64,000 bases of DNA from JAUVRX01 sp049664225. Lineage in GTDB: Bacteria; Acidobacteriota; Thermoanaerobaculia; Multivoradales; JAHEKO01. The notes beneath the pieces were generated by a model. The model was not told the origin of the DNA, searched no databases, and saw nothing but the letters and a program-made list of their open reading frames with translations. Shown here in pieces: positions 54,965-63,177 of this stretch (position 1 is its first letter; each line of letters opens with the position of its first letter). Both the position numbers and the translations under genes were made by a program. The DNA lies in contig JBATEX010000057.1 in NCBI GenBank assembly GCA_049664225.1, forward strand, positions 62,001 through 126,000, given 5' to 3'.

Positions 54965-56377
54965 CTACTCCACGGCAATCAGATGCAGCTCGATCCCAGG
55001 TGCTCCCAGGCGCAGTCGGTCACCGGCCGAAAGTTCTGCCCTACCTTCGATACGGCTGCCGTTGAGATAGCTTCCGTAGGTGCTGTGGTCCTCGACTATC
55101 ACCTCGTCGCCCTGACGCCTGAGCGAACAGTGACGCCGGGAGACTCCCGCCGTCTCTCCGGTGAGATTGACTCCTTTCGCCCCGCTGGGTATGGCGACGC
55201 CAAGCAATAGAGGGTCTCTGTCGATTGGGTGGGCTACTCCTTCGTATAGAAGATGAGTAGGGGGCTTTTTCTTCGTCCCCAACGCGGCCACAGGTGCTTC
55301 TGTAGGTGATTCCGGCGCGGCGACGGGCCTGCCGCCATGCGACTCGACCGGTACCGCGGCGACAAAGTCCACTTCAGGATCCCCAGCGCGAGCCAGGAGG
55401 TGCTGCAGCCGGAGGGCGCCGGCAGCGGCGGCGCCCGGCGCTAGGACCACGGCCTCCGAGCCCACCGCCTCTTCGAGCTCTGACTGGAATCCGGGCAGCT
55501 TCGAGAGAGTCTGGGTGAGCAGCAGGGCCGGCCGGCTGCCTGTCCCAGCGATGGCACGAGCCAGAGTCACAATCGCCTGATATGAAGCTCGAGCAGCACC
55601 CTGGATGTCATCAGCTGAGATCTCGGCAGCATGAGCCTTGTCTCGATGCTCCAGCGTCAGGAGGGCAAATCCATCTCGACCGATCTCTTCGATCCAACCC
55701 GGCAGCCGGTCGTAGAGATCCTGTTCGGTCTCCCCGTGGTGAAAGGGATCGAATCGGGTCTGCTGCACAAAACGACTGGCGATCAGTTTGGCCCAGACGT
55801 CCATCAACTTCGACAGGCCTGTGGATAACTCGCTCTCGACCCGCTGCCTCGCCAAGGTCCCGGTCCGCCCCAATTCGGTGACCACCGCTCGCTGCAGCAA
55901 CAAATCGAGATGCAAGGCGCGGTCGGCCTCGGTCGCAGCCATGCTGGCCACCACGGCGGCATCCGCGATGCCGGCAATCGGCATGCCGCAAGCTCGGCCG
56001 ATTCCGAGAAGCAATCCGAGCTGCCGTTTCGAGTACATACCCGGGACGGTGAGCACGACAGCCTCGACACCCGCAACCGCGCCGGAATCCATGCTTCCCT
56101 GGACCTTCTTCCAAACCTCGGTGAGGTGGGCGTGAACGAGATCCGCGTTTCTCAACTCGCGAGGAAAGGGTCGGCCCAGAGGCTCGGTGTCGAGTCGATC
56201 CCAGAATCGGTTCGCCACCCATCTCGGCTTCAAACGGGCTCGGCTGAAGGCTTCCCTGCCCACGAGGATTCGACTCCCATCGAGCAGCGCAAACCCCGGA
56301 CTCTGGTCCTGCCAATGCAGATCGACACCAGCCGCGACGACTCCAGCATCGTTCAACTCGACCGCAACCGTGGTCAT
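54965..56377 (-). CDS. Hsp70/actin-like ATPase domain fused to C-terminal FHA
   Basis: 470 residues from the ATG at 56377, which has GGTGAGAG upstream; a GTG at 56386 overlapping the previous stop is an alternative. The N-terminal 350 residues resemble the actin/Hsp70 fold: MTTVAVELNDAGVVAAGVDL as a first phosphate-like loop and EAVVLTVPGMYSKRQLGLLL then GIADAAVVASM as the central segment. Key glycines of the phosphate loop are weak, so ATP binding is uncertain. The C-terminal 80 residues are an FHA domain, with GVSRRHCSL and STYGSYLNG. FHA domains bind phospho-threonine. No membrane span is seen. Confidence 0.68.
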   Translation of the reverse strand: MTTVAVELNDAGVVAAGVDLHWQDQSPGFALLDGSRILVGREAFSRARLKPRWVANRFWDRLDTEPLGRPFPRELRNADLVHAHLTEVWKKVQGSMDSGAVAGVEAVVLTVPGMYSKRQLGLLLGIGRACGMPIAGIADAAVVASMAATEADRALHLDLLLQRAVVTELGRTGTLARQRVESELSTGLSKLMDVWAKLIASRFVQQTRFDPFHHGETEQDLYDRLPGWIEEIGRDGFALLTLEHRDKAHAAEISADDIQGAARASYQAIVTLARAIAGTGSRPALLLTQTLSKLPGFQSELEEAVGSEAVVLAPGAAAAGALRLQHLLARAGDPEVDFVAAVPVESHGGRPVAAPESPTEAPVAALGTKKKPPTHLLYEGVAHPIDRDPLLLGVAIPSGAKGVNLTGETAGVSRRHCSLRRQGDEVIVEDHSTYGSYLNGSRIEGRAELSAGDRLRLGAPGIELHLIAVE

Positions 56378-56382
56378 ATCTC

Positions 56383-57204
56383 TCACCCGGGCAGTGTCGA
56401 CGAGGTCGCTTGAACCTGCAAATGTGCGATCAGATGCCGGTCCAGATAGGTCTCGGTGTCGAGCACCAGCCTGTCCTGGTGAAGCTGCAATTGATGCAAC
56501 AGAAACATGAGCACGATGCTGATCAGCAGCGCGATGAAGGTGGAATTGAAGGCCACGCCGAGGCTCTGGGTGACCCCGGCGATGTCGCCCTCCACCGCCT
56601 TGTGTGCCTGCCCCAGGGCTTCACCGATGCCCCTCACAGTACCCAGGAATCCGATGGAGGGAATGGCCCAGGCGATGTAACGCACCATGGAGAGCTCCGA
56701 CTCGAGCCTTTCGGACTCCGCCTCGCAGACCGCATGCGACGTCGTCGAGGCGTTCTGGATGTCTCGAGTGGCGCTGAAACGGTCGAGAGCCGCCATCAGC
56801 GCCCTGGGCAGAAGCGCGCGCTGATCGGACGCGGGTAGCGACTGGATCTGGCGAGCGTACTCGCGAGCGTCCTCCGGCAGGATCTTCGTGCCCTCTGACA
56901 CCGGTACCAGGTCCTCCTGCAGCAGCTTTCGCTCTTTGGCGGCCTGAGCTCCTTTCAGAGCCATGATGGCGAGCGCCCAAAGCGCCAGCACGAAGCAGGC
57001 CTCCTGCTCGAAGTCCCGGATGATCACCCAGATGGACCGCTCCTGCACGTAGTCCGGGTCAGCCTGCATCTCAGCTGTCTGCTCCGCCAGGACGGTGTCC
57101 GCCCTGGGGCGTACGACCGCCACGTAGAAGGCGTGAACCACGATCAATGCCACGATCAGGGACAGCGCCTGGTAGACGAACTCGACTGGATAGTCTTTCT
57201 TCAT
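56383..57204 (-). CDS. MotA/TolQ/ExbB-type proton channel subunit
   Basis: 273 residues. Four hydrophobic segments lie at about 9-31, 68-84, 174-195 and 217-238. The C-terminal pair holds the family core IPSIGFLGTVRGIGEALGQA and GVAFNSTFIALLISIV, with Thr189 and Thr222 in the place of the ion-path threonines of ExbB/TolQ. Such proteins form a pentamer around two copies of a MotB/ExbD partner and use the proton gradient to do mechanical work. No OmpA-type partner is here; the vWA genes supply the likely helices. Confidence 0.82.
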   Translation of the reverse strand: MKKDYPVEFVYQALSLIVALIVVHAFYVAVVRPRADTVLAEQTAEMQADPDYVQERSIWVIIRDFEQEACFVLALWALAIMALKGAQAAKERKLLQEDLVPVSEGTKILPEDAREYARQIQSLPASDQRALLPRALMAALDRFSATRDIQNASTTSHAVCEAESERLESELSMVRYIAWAIPSIGFLGTVRGIGEALGQAHKAVEGDIAGVTQSLGVAFNSTFIALLISIVLMFLLHQLQLHQDRLVLDTETYLDRHLIAHLQVQATSSTLPG

Positions 57205-57218
57205 GGCAGCTTGAGCCC

Positions 57219-57455
57219 TCAGATATCGACTGGAAAGGAAATGGCGCTGTCGGCCGGTAGCCGCTCCGAGGGTATGAAGGTCTCCAGGGGTTGCCCTCCG
57301 CCCTCTTCGGCCTCTTCGGCCTGCGGACTCCCTCCCGCACCCTGCTCAGCCGCCTCGGAAGCCTGGTCTCTCTCGGCCGAGCCTGGAGACCCGAAGGCGA
57401 TCAGGGCTCCGGCGACCAACAGCAGGACAAGTATCGAGAATCGGATCAATCTCAT
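57219..57455 (-). CDS. Small secreted protein ending in SFPVDI
   Basis: 78 residues with a signal peptide (about 5-24) and a Glu/Gly/Ala-rich middle. The C-terminus (ETFIPSERLPADSAISFPVD plus Ile) is the only ordered-looking part. I do not recognise the family. It is in the operon, 14 bases before the proton channel gene. Confidence 0.65.
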   Translation of the reverse strand: MRLIRFSILVLLLVAGALIAFGSPGSAERDQASEAAEQGAGGSPQAEEAEEGGGQPLETFIPSERLPADSAISFPVDI

Positions 57456-57482
57456 GGCAAGCTCCCTAGAATGTTCGGCCCG

Positions 57483-59921
57483 TCATTCGGCATAGCGGGC
57501 GATTCTGAAGCCCACATCCGGACGCGGCTTGTTTCCGTAGTCGCGAAAACTGAGACGCAGCTCCGTCACTGTGGAGTGCATCCAGCTGGAACCTCGGATG
57601 ACATGATAGTCGCCACTCTCCGGTCCGAGGGGATCACGTGTCGGTGGTCCGGAGTTGCTGGGTAGGATGGCATAGTAGTCGTGAGTCCACTCGGCGACGT
57701 TACCGCCCATGTTCTTCAGACCCACCGCATTGGGCCCATAGCTGTCGACCGGAGAGGTGGCAGGAAAACCATCTTCATAGTCGGACAGGGTTGCCTCCAG
57801 ATTGCCTTGTGCCGAAAGGTCAGCGTAGTTGCCAGACCCGGTGGCAACGGGCAGAGATCCACCCCAGGGGTATTTCAATCCGCCGCCACCGGCGAATCGA
57901 GCCGCCCAGGCCCATTCTGCCTCGGTAGGAAGTCGAAACCCGTTGCTCAAGGGGACGACGCCTTGCAGCTTGCCGCTACGAAAGGCATAGGCTGGCTCGA
58001 GCGAGGCCTTTTCACTGAGCCAGTTGCAGTACCGGGCCGCGTCCTCCCAGCTGACATTCACCACGGGATGGAGGTCATTCTCGAGACTCGCCCGTCCCGC
58101 CCTTCCCGATCGATGCTTCTCCATGAACTGCCGGAACTCCCGATTGGAGACTTCTCGAGTCGCCATGTAGAAGGCCCTGGTGAGCTCGACCTGGCGGAGA
58201 GTCTCGTTAGCCCTCCGACCGGGCTCGCGCCTGGGTGCTCCGACGCGAAAGCGACCGGGCTCGATGAGTCTGAGCTCCTGGCCCTGTGGCCCCTGGATGA
58301 CCGGCGGTACTGCTGCGGCCTTGGCTTCCTGCTCGGTCAGTAGGGTGACCTCCAGGGCCTGCGAGACGCCCGGGGTGGGAGTCAGGGTCTGGGTCTGGGA
58401 GATGAATCCCTGCTTCCTGATCTCGATCTGCTGCGGAACCGCTTGCAGACGCAGGGTCTGATTCGCGGAGCCGCGGAGCTCGCCGTTGACAAAGAGCTCC
58501 GCCCCCGCGGGTCGGGTGATGATCTCGACCTCTCCGAGCCGCTCGACCAGGGCAATGACTTCGGACCGGTTCTCACCCGAGGCGACAGCCAACTCGAGGG
58601 TGCGAGTCTCGTAACCCCGTTTCGAAAAGCTCACCGCGTAGAGCCGCCCCGGAGCCATGGTGACCTCGAGCGGCGTCTGACCACGGTACTCGCCATCGAC
58701 GGTCACGGTCGCTCCGCTTGGCTCGCTGCTCAGTGTCAGGCTGCCATCGTTGGGCAGTAGACGGACTGTCGGCAATTCGAGCGTCTCTTCGGCCTTTACC
58801 TGAATCCTGCCGCGGTGGGGCTTGAAGCCTGCAAGACTGATCTCTAGAGCTCGATTGCCTTCGAGAACCTCGGTGGTCAGAGGAGTGCGACCAACGAGTG
58901 AGCCGTCGATTCTCACGGCGGCGGCAGCCGGTTGGCTGCTGAGGGTCACAGTGGCCCAGAGGGGCTGCAACTCCACTCCGAGCGTCTGCGTCGCACCGCC
59001 CCCTGCGATGGCTATCTCGGTCGCGAAGTCTCGGTAGCCCTCCGCCTGAATCAGCAGGCTGTGCTCGCCTGGCGTCAGCTCGAGGGGCTCGAGCGGCCAC
59101 ACACCCTGCTTCTCGCCGTCTACCCACAGCGTCGCCGCTGCCTCGACATCCAACTTCACGGCCAACAGCCCTGGCAGCCTCTCGAGCTGGAACTCGAAGA
59201 CCTGCGTACTGGCCTGCGTCACCTCGATGGGGCTTCTCAGCTGCCGATACCCCTTGCTTTCAGCGACCACCGTGTAGGTACCGGGCCGGAGAAGATACCT
59301 GCCACCGATCTGGAGTCGAAGCAAGCCACCTTCCACCTGCAGAGACTCCGGTGTAGGTTCGACCCGAACTTCCACTGGTCGGGCGGAGAAGAGGTACCAG
59401 GCAGCCATCGCAAGCAGGACCAGTACCAGCCAAAGAGCCACAGTGGCCCGCCGTGGGGCCCACCGCCTGCGGCGACCGGCCTCGAGCGAGGCCGGCGTGA
59501 ACTCCACGGGGTGAATCCTCTGACTACCTGCGCCTGCGTCTTGGCTACGCGCGGAAGCCGCGGCCATGACTACTGCCGGGGGCCTGGTGCTGTCGTCGGA
59601 CTCCTCGTGTCGAACCTGTAGGACGGTTCCACTTCCATCCGAGGAGAACACGAGCTCTGCTTCGCCAACACGCAGGACGTCTCCGTGACGCAACCACTGA
59701 GACGTGGTCACGGGTCCGCCGTTGCAGAAGACCGCCTCGCCGCCAGGAATGGGCTGCAGAAAGACCTCAAGCTCGGCGATCCCCAGATGGGCGATCGGAC
59801 CGAGAACAGGCCGTCCCGGAATCTCGATATCAGCGTCGGGACCACCAATCGTCAGGGGAAAATCCCCCTCGCCGTACTGCCGCGCGGTTCCTTTCGCCCG
59901 CAGCTCAAAGGTGAGATTCAA
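57483..59921 (-). CDS. FHA-like, transmembrane, PEGA-repeat and FGE-like domain protein
   Basis: 812 residues from a TTG at 59921 that overlaps the kinase stop (TTGA); GAGGAG lies 5 bases before it. Order: FHA-like domain (about 1-95), linker, one membrane span (about 152-174), then at least four PEGA repeats (about 185-545; for example GEYRGQTPLEVTMAPGRLYA). A C-terminal FGE/SUMF1-like domain spans about 565-812 (HPVVNVSWEDAARYCNWLSE, FRLPTEAEWAWAARFAGGGG, NVAEWTHDYY). The two catalytic Cys of true formylglycine enzymes are missing from the C-terminal strand (RGSSWMHSTV), so a binding rather than enzymatic role is likely. Confidence 0.75.
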   Translation of the reverse strand: MNLTFELRAKGTARQYGEGDFPLTIGGPDADIEIPGRPVLGPIAHLGIAELEVFLQPIPGGEAVFCNGGPVTTSQWLRHGDVLRVGEAELVFSSDGSGTVLQVRHEESDDSTRPPAVVMAAASARSQDAGAGSQRIHPVEFTPASLEAGRRRRWAPRRATVALWLVLVLLAMAAWYLFSARPVEVRVEPTPESLQVEGGLLRLQIGGRYLLRPGTYTVVAESKGYRQLRSPIEVTQASTQVFEFQLERLPGLLAVKLDVEAAATLWVDGEKQGVWPLEPLELTPGEHSLLIQAEGYRDFATEIAIAGGGATQTLGVELQPLWATVTLSSQPAAAAVRIDGSLVGRTPLTTEVLEGNRALEISLAGFKPHRGRIQVKAEETLELPTVRLLPNDGSLTLSSEPSGATVTVDGEYRGQTPLEVTMAPGRLYAVSFSKRGYETRTLELAVASGENRSEVIALVERLGEVEIITRPAGAELFVNGELRGSANQTLRLQAVPQQIEIRKQGFISQTQTLTPTPGVSQALEVTLLTEQEAKAAAVPPVIQGPQGQELRLIEPGRFRVGAPRREPGRRANETLRQVELTRAFYMATREVSNREFRQFMEKHRSGRAGRASLENDLHPVVNVSWEDAARYCNWLSEKASLEPAYAFRSGKLQGVVPLSNGFRLPTEAEWAWAARFAGGGGLKYPWGGSLPVATGSGNYADLSAQGNLEATLSDYEDGFPATSPVDSYGPNAVGLKNMGGNVAEWTHDYYAILPSNSGPPTRDPLGPESGDYHVIRGSSWMHSTVTELRLSFRDYGNKPRPDVGFRIARYAE

Positions 59922-61903
59922 ATCTGCTCCTCGCACCGTACTTCGAGCGGCTTCGAGCTCTGGTTCGGGGAGACCGTGAGCCGTCGCCTGACATCCCGGT
60001 AGCCCGCCCGGCTGCCGACGACCGTATAGGTTCCGGGCCGAAGGTCGAGGACCTGCTGGGTGAATCTCCCCAAACGACCGACGCGGTAGACCGTCACTTC
60101 AGTGAGGTTGTCGGACACCAGTTCGACCCTGATCGGCGTTGTCGCTACGGCAAGCCGCTCGGCCAGACTGTCGATCTGCCGACGCAGCACCGGACCCGAA
60201 GGCTGCGTTGACCTGGCCTCACTCAAGACCTGCTCGGCACTCTCCAAGACATCATCGTTGGACAGCCTCTCGGAATGGCCGATGTGATCCTCCAGCTGCT
60301 CGGCGAGCTGGGATCGAACCTCGGCTCTGGCTTTACCCTCGCGGGCAAATCGAATCGAGGGGTCGAGGCCCAAGGCAGCATCGTACTCCTGCAGAGCCGC
60401 ATCCCAATCTTCCTTCCGCTCGAATTCCAGGGCCCGTGAGCGATGCTCGGAGATCGCGGCGAGACGCAAGCTCTCCTCAGCTCGTCCCAGGCCATCCAAG
60501 GCCTCCGGAGAGCCTGGCGAGAGCACCAGTGCGCGCTGGAAGGCCTGCTTGGCGATTGCGGAATCACCAGCCTCCAGCGCTGTCAGGCCCTTTGACATGG
60601 CCTGCCGGAATTCGGCATCCGATCTCGGCTCGAACTTGGGCACGGGCTCGACACTGGGCGGTCCGGTCTCCTGCCGCGCTTGCACCACAGCGCCAGACTC
60701 GACGACCCGATCTACGGTTGACTCGGAGCCGGCTTCCTGAGGGACGGACTCCGATAGGACCTCGAGATCCTCTCGATCCTCAGACTCGGCCGACGACCGA
60801 TGGATCGGGACCGCCCGGCTCTCTTCGGCCTCCGAGGCTTCGCCAATCGGACTGCTATCGCTCACCGCAGCGCTTTCAGCCTCACTTCTCCGCTGCACCC
60901 AGCCGGGCAGGAACACGAAGACAGCCAAGACGAGCACCCCGAGCGCCGCAAAGACCGCGACCGTCATCCAGAGCCGGATCTTGCTGTCAGAGGCCTGGCC
61001 CGCAACCTGGCGGGCCCGGGAACGAGGAGCCTCTATCTTCGGGGGTGGTGACAGCCGCACCGAGCGCGACCGAATCTCGGGCGCTCGAGTCTCGGTGACC
61101 GAGAGCTCTTCACCGATTTTCTCAAGTTCCTCTCGCACCAGAGCCATGTCGGCTGGACGGTCGGCCGGGGATTTGGCCAGCATTTCGCCAATCAGATCCC
61201 GGAGGCGCGCTGGAGCCGTACTGCTGGGGTCGATGGGTTCCGGGGTCTCTTGCCGAATCCGTTCTTCGTCGGCATTGGGCCAAAAAGGAGGATGACCCGA
61301 GATCAGGTGATACGCCAGCGTCCCCAGCCCGTAGATGTCGTCGGAGGGCTGTGGAGGTAGTCCCGCCAATTGCTGTGGGCTCATGCTGTATCGCGACCCA
61401 CCCCCCTCGAGGAGCAGGTCTCCCTCGCCCGGGTGCAAGGCTCCAGCGATGCCGAAGTCCATCAGCCGCGGCTGCCCAGTCCGATCCAAGAGGATGTTGC
61501 TGGCTTTGACATCCCGGTGCACCACACCGGCCTGATGCGCGTGGTCGAGGGCTTCAGCCAGGGGCACGAGAGCTTTGACGATGTCCTCGATTGCACCCCC
61601 TATCAGGGACTCGATGGAGCCCCCATCGACGTGCTCCATGGTGATGAAGCTCACGCCGTCGCACTGATGGAAGTCGAAGACGCGGATGATGTTGGGGTGG
61701 GACAACCGGCGGGCGTTCCGACACTCGTGGCGAAGAAGCTCGATCGTCGCCGGCGAGGCATCGGTCGGTACGACCTTAGTGACCACCTCCTGGTCGAGTT
61801 GACGATCGCGTGCCAACCAGACCTCGCCCATACCGCCCCGTCCCAAGGGGCGGAGCAGGGTGAAGCGGGAGCAGAGGCTGGTGCCGCTTTCGAGATGGAG
61901 CAT
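59918..61903 (-). CDS. Hanks-type Ser/Thr protein kinase with membrane span, TPR and PEGA
   Basis: 661 residues from the ATG at 61903 (a GTG three codons earlier is possible). The kinase is complete: GRGGMGEVW loop, Lys43 in VVTKVV, HRDVKASN at 129-136 and DFG at 149-151. A membrane span lies at 311-333. Outside it come an acidic stretch, TPR-like helices (about 435-520) and a PEGA-like domain (about 580-655, LDLRPGTYTVVGSRAGYRDV). It phosphorylates Ser/Thr in the cytoplasm, with the extracytoplasmic part as a likely sensor. The two FHA proteins of the operon are natural readers of its product. Confidence 0.85.
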   Translation of the reverse strand: MLHLESGTSLCSRFTLLRPLGRGGMGEVWLARDRQLDQEVVTKVVPTDASPATIELLRHECRNARRLSHPNIIRVFDFHQCDGVSFITMEHVDGGSIESLIGGAIEDIVKALVPLAEALDHAHQAGVVHRDVKASNILLDRTGQPRLMDFGIAGALHPGEGDLLLEGGGSRYSMSPQQLAGLPPQPSDDIYGLGTLAYHLISGHPPFWPNADEERIRQETPEPIDPSSTAPARLRDLIGEMLAKSPADRPADMALVREELEKIGEELSVTETRAPEIRSRSVRLSPPPKIEAPRSRARQVAGQASDSKIRLWMTVAVFAALGVLVLAVFVFLPGWVQRRSEAESAAVSDSSPIGEASEAEESRAVPIHRSSAESEDREDLEVLSESVPQEAGSESTVDRVVESGAVVQARQETGPPSVEPVPKFEPRSDAEFRQAMSKGLTALEAGDSAIAKQAFQRALVLSPGSPEALDGLGRAEESLRLAAISEHRSRALEFERKEDWDAALQEYDAALGLDPSIRFAREGKARAEVRSQLAEQLEDHIGHSERLSNDDVLESAEQVLSEARSTQPSGPVLRRQIDSLAERLAVATTPIRVELVSDNLTEVTVYRVGRLGRFTQQVLDLRPGTYTVVGSRAGYRDVRRRLTVSPNQSSKPLEVRCEEQI

Positions 61904-61923
61904 ACGTCGGTGCACCGCTGGAT

Positions 61924-63162
61924 TCAGTGGTCCACCGAATTCCCTGCGGTTTGCCCTGCCTCGACGTTGGGGTCGACAGGTAGTCCGGTCTCCTCGGCAT
62001 AGATCTTTCGCAGCATCTCCCGCCATTCGGCGAACTGACCCTCCATGGTGCCACTGAGCCGCAATGTCTCGCCTTCGACCTCGACGACGAGTGGAGCGAC
62101 TTCCACATCCAGGGAGCCACCCAGCTCACGCAGGGCCTCCACATGCATCTTGGCCTCCTGTGACTTCGCCATGCCACTCTGAATGGCTGCCATGCCACCA
62201 ATCACGGCCACATCTCGCGCCACCCTTCCCGCAGAGCCGTTCGTTGGGGCGACCACGGCACCGAAGATCGCCAGCGCACCCACGATCTTTTGCATCCGGG
62301 CCTGGCGACGAAGCTTCTCCAAAGCCAGCTGCTCCTCGTAGCTGAACGAGCGCCAGTTGTCATAGGGCTCTTCCATCGACGTACTGAAGGTGGCGTAGTA
62401 CTCGTTCAGGGTGTCGATGAATGTGTAGTCGCGCTCTCTGATCTCGGCGATGCGTTGCATCATGGAGTCATCCTCGGCAGGGAGGTGCTCCAACTGGTAG
62501 CGCTCCTTGCGATCGAGGCTGAGATAGTCCTCGAAAGCCACCGGCGCCAGGTCGGCAGCGAACCGCAGGTCGGCGACATTGCGCAGCTTCATCAGCTCCG
62601 CTTGCTTCCTCTTCTGTCGTTCGACCAGCATATCGTTGGCGATGGCGGAATATAGAGCATGGAAGGGGTCCTTCTTCTTGACTTGCTCCGGGGAGTACAC
62701 CAGGACGTCGGCCTCCTGCTTGTAGCGTTTCTCGAGCCAGACCTCCCCGGCTGCGTCCCGCACCTGGACCTCCACCACCAGGTCCTTGCCTGTGGATTTG
62801 ATGACCCCGCCAGACACTGTCACTTCGGCACTGGATGTGCCTTCCGGCATCACTCGGACTGCACCCCAATTACCCGTCGACTGCAAGGTCTGCTTGAGCT
62901 GATAGGGGATGAACCGCGCCTCGGCCTTTCGGACCTCCGGGAAGACTCCCGCCTTCTCCGCTTTGGTCACAGGCACGCTCGGGTCCATCAGACCCGGATC
63001 GAAGACCTCGATGGTCACGTCCAGCAGAGCCTCATCTGGAACTTCAGTGGCGGCCTGGATCAGAGTCACCGTGCTCACGGCGCTCGACGAGCCCGTCGAG
63101 GCGCATCCCGCAACCAGCAGGGTCGCCAAGGCCAGGCCGGCTATTTCTCTTTGCATCTTCAT
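61924..63162 (-). CDS. Lipoprotein of unknown function
   Basis: 412 residues. The lipobox LVAGC places the lipidated Cys at residue 20. The mature chain is mixed alpha/beta: ALLDVTIEVFDPGL, a helix-rich centre with FEDYLSLDRKERYQL, a hydrophobic stretch (about 290-335; KIVGALAIFGAVVAP and GGMAAIQSGMAKSQ), and a C-terminal beta part. I do not know the family. It precedes the kinase by about 20 bases, so it belongs to the operon. Confidence 0.68.
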   Translation of the reverse strand: MKMQREIAGLALATLLVAGCASTGSSSAVSTVTLIQAATEVPDEALLDVTIEVFDPGLMDPSVPVTKAEKAGVFPEVRKAEARFIPYQLKQTLQSTGNWGAVRVMPEGTSSAEVTVSGGVIKSTGKDLVVEVQVRDAAGEVWLEKRYKQEADVLVYSPEQVKKKDPFHALYSAIANDMLVERQKRKQAELMKLRNVADLRFAADLAPVAFEDYLSLDRKERYQLEHLPAEDDSMMQRIAEIRERDYTFIDTLNEYYATFSTSMEEPYDNWRSFSYEEQLALEKLRRQARMQKIVGALAIFGAVVAPTNGSAGRVARDVAVIGGMAAIQSGMAKSQEAKMHVEALRELGGSLDVEVAPLVVEVEGETLRLSGTMEGQFAEWREMLRKIYAEETGLPVDPNVEAGQTAGNSVDH

Positions 63163-63177
63163 CCTGGACCACCCCGG

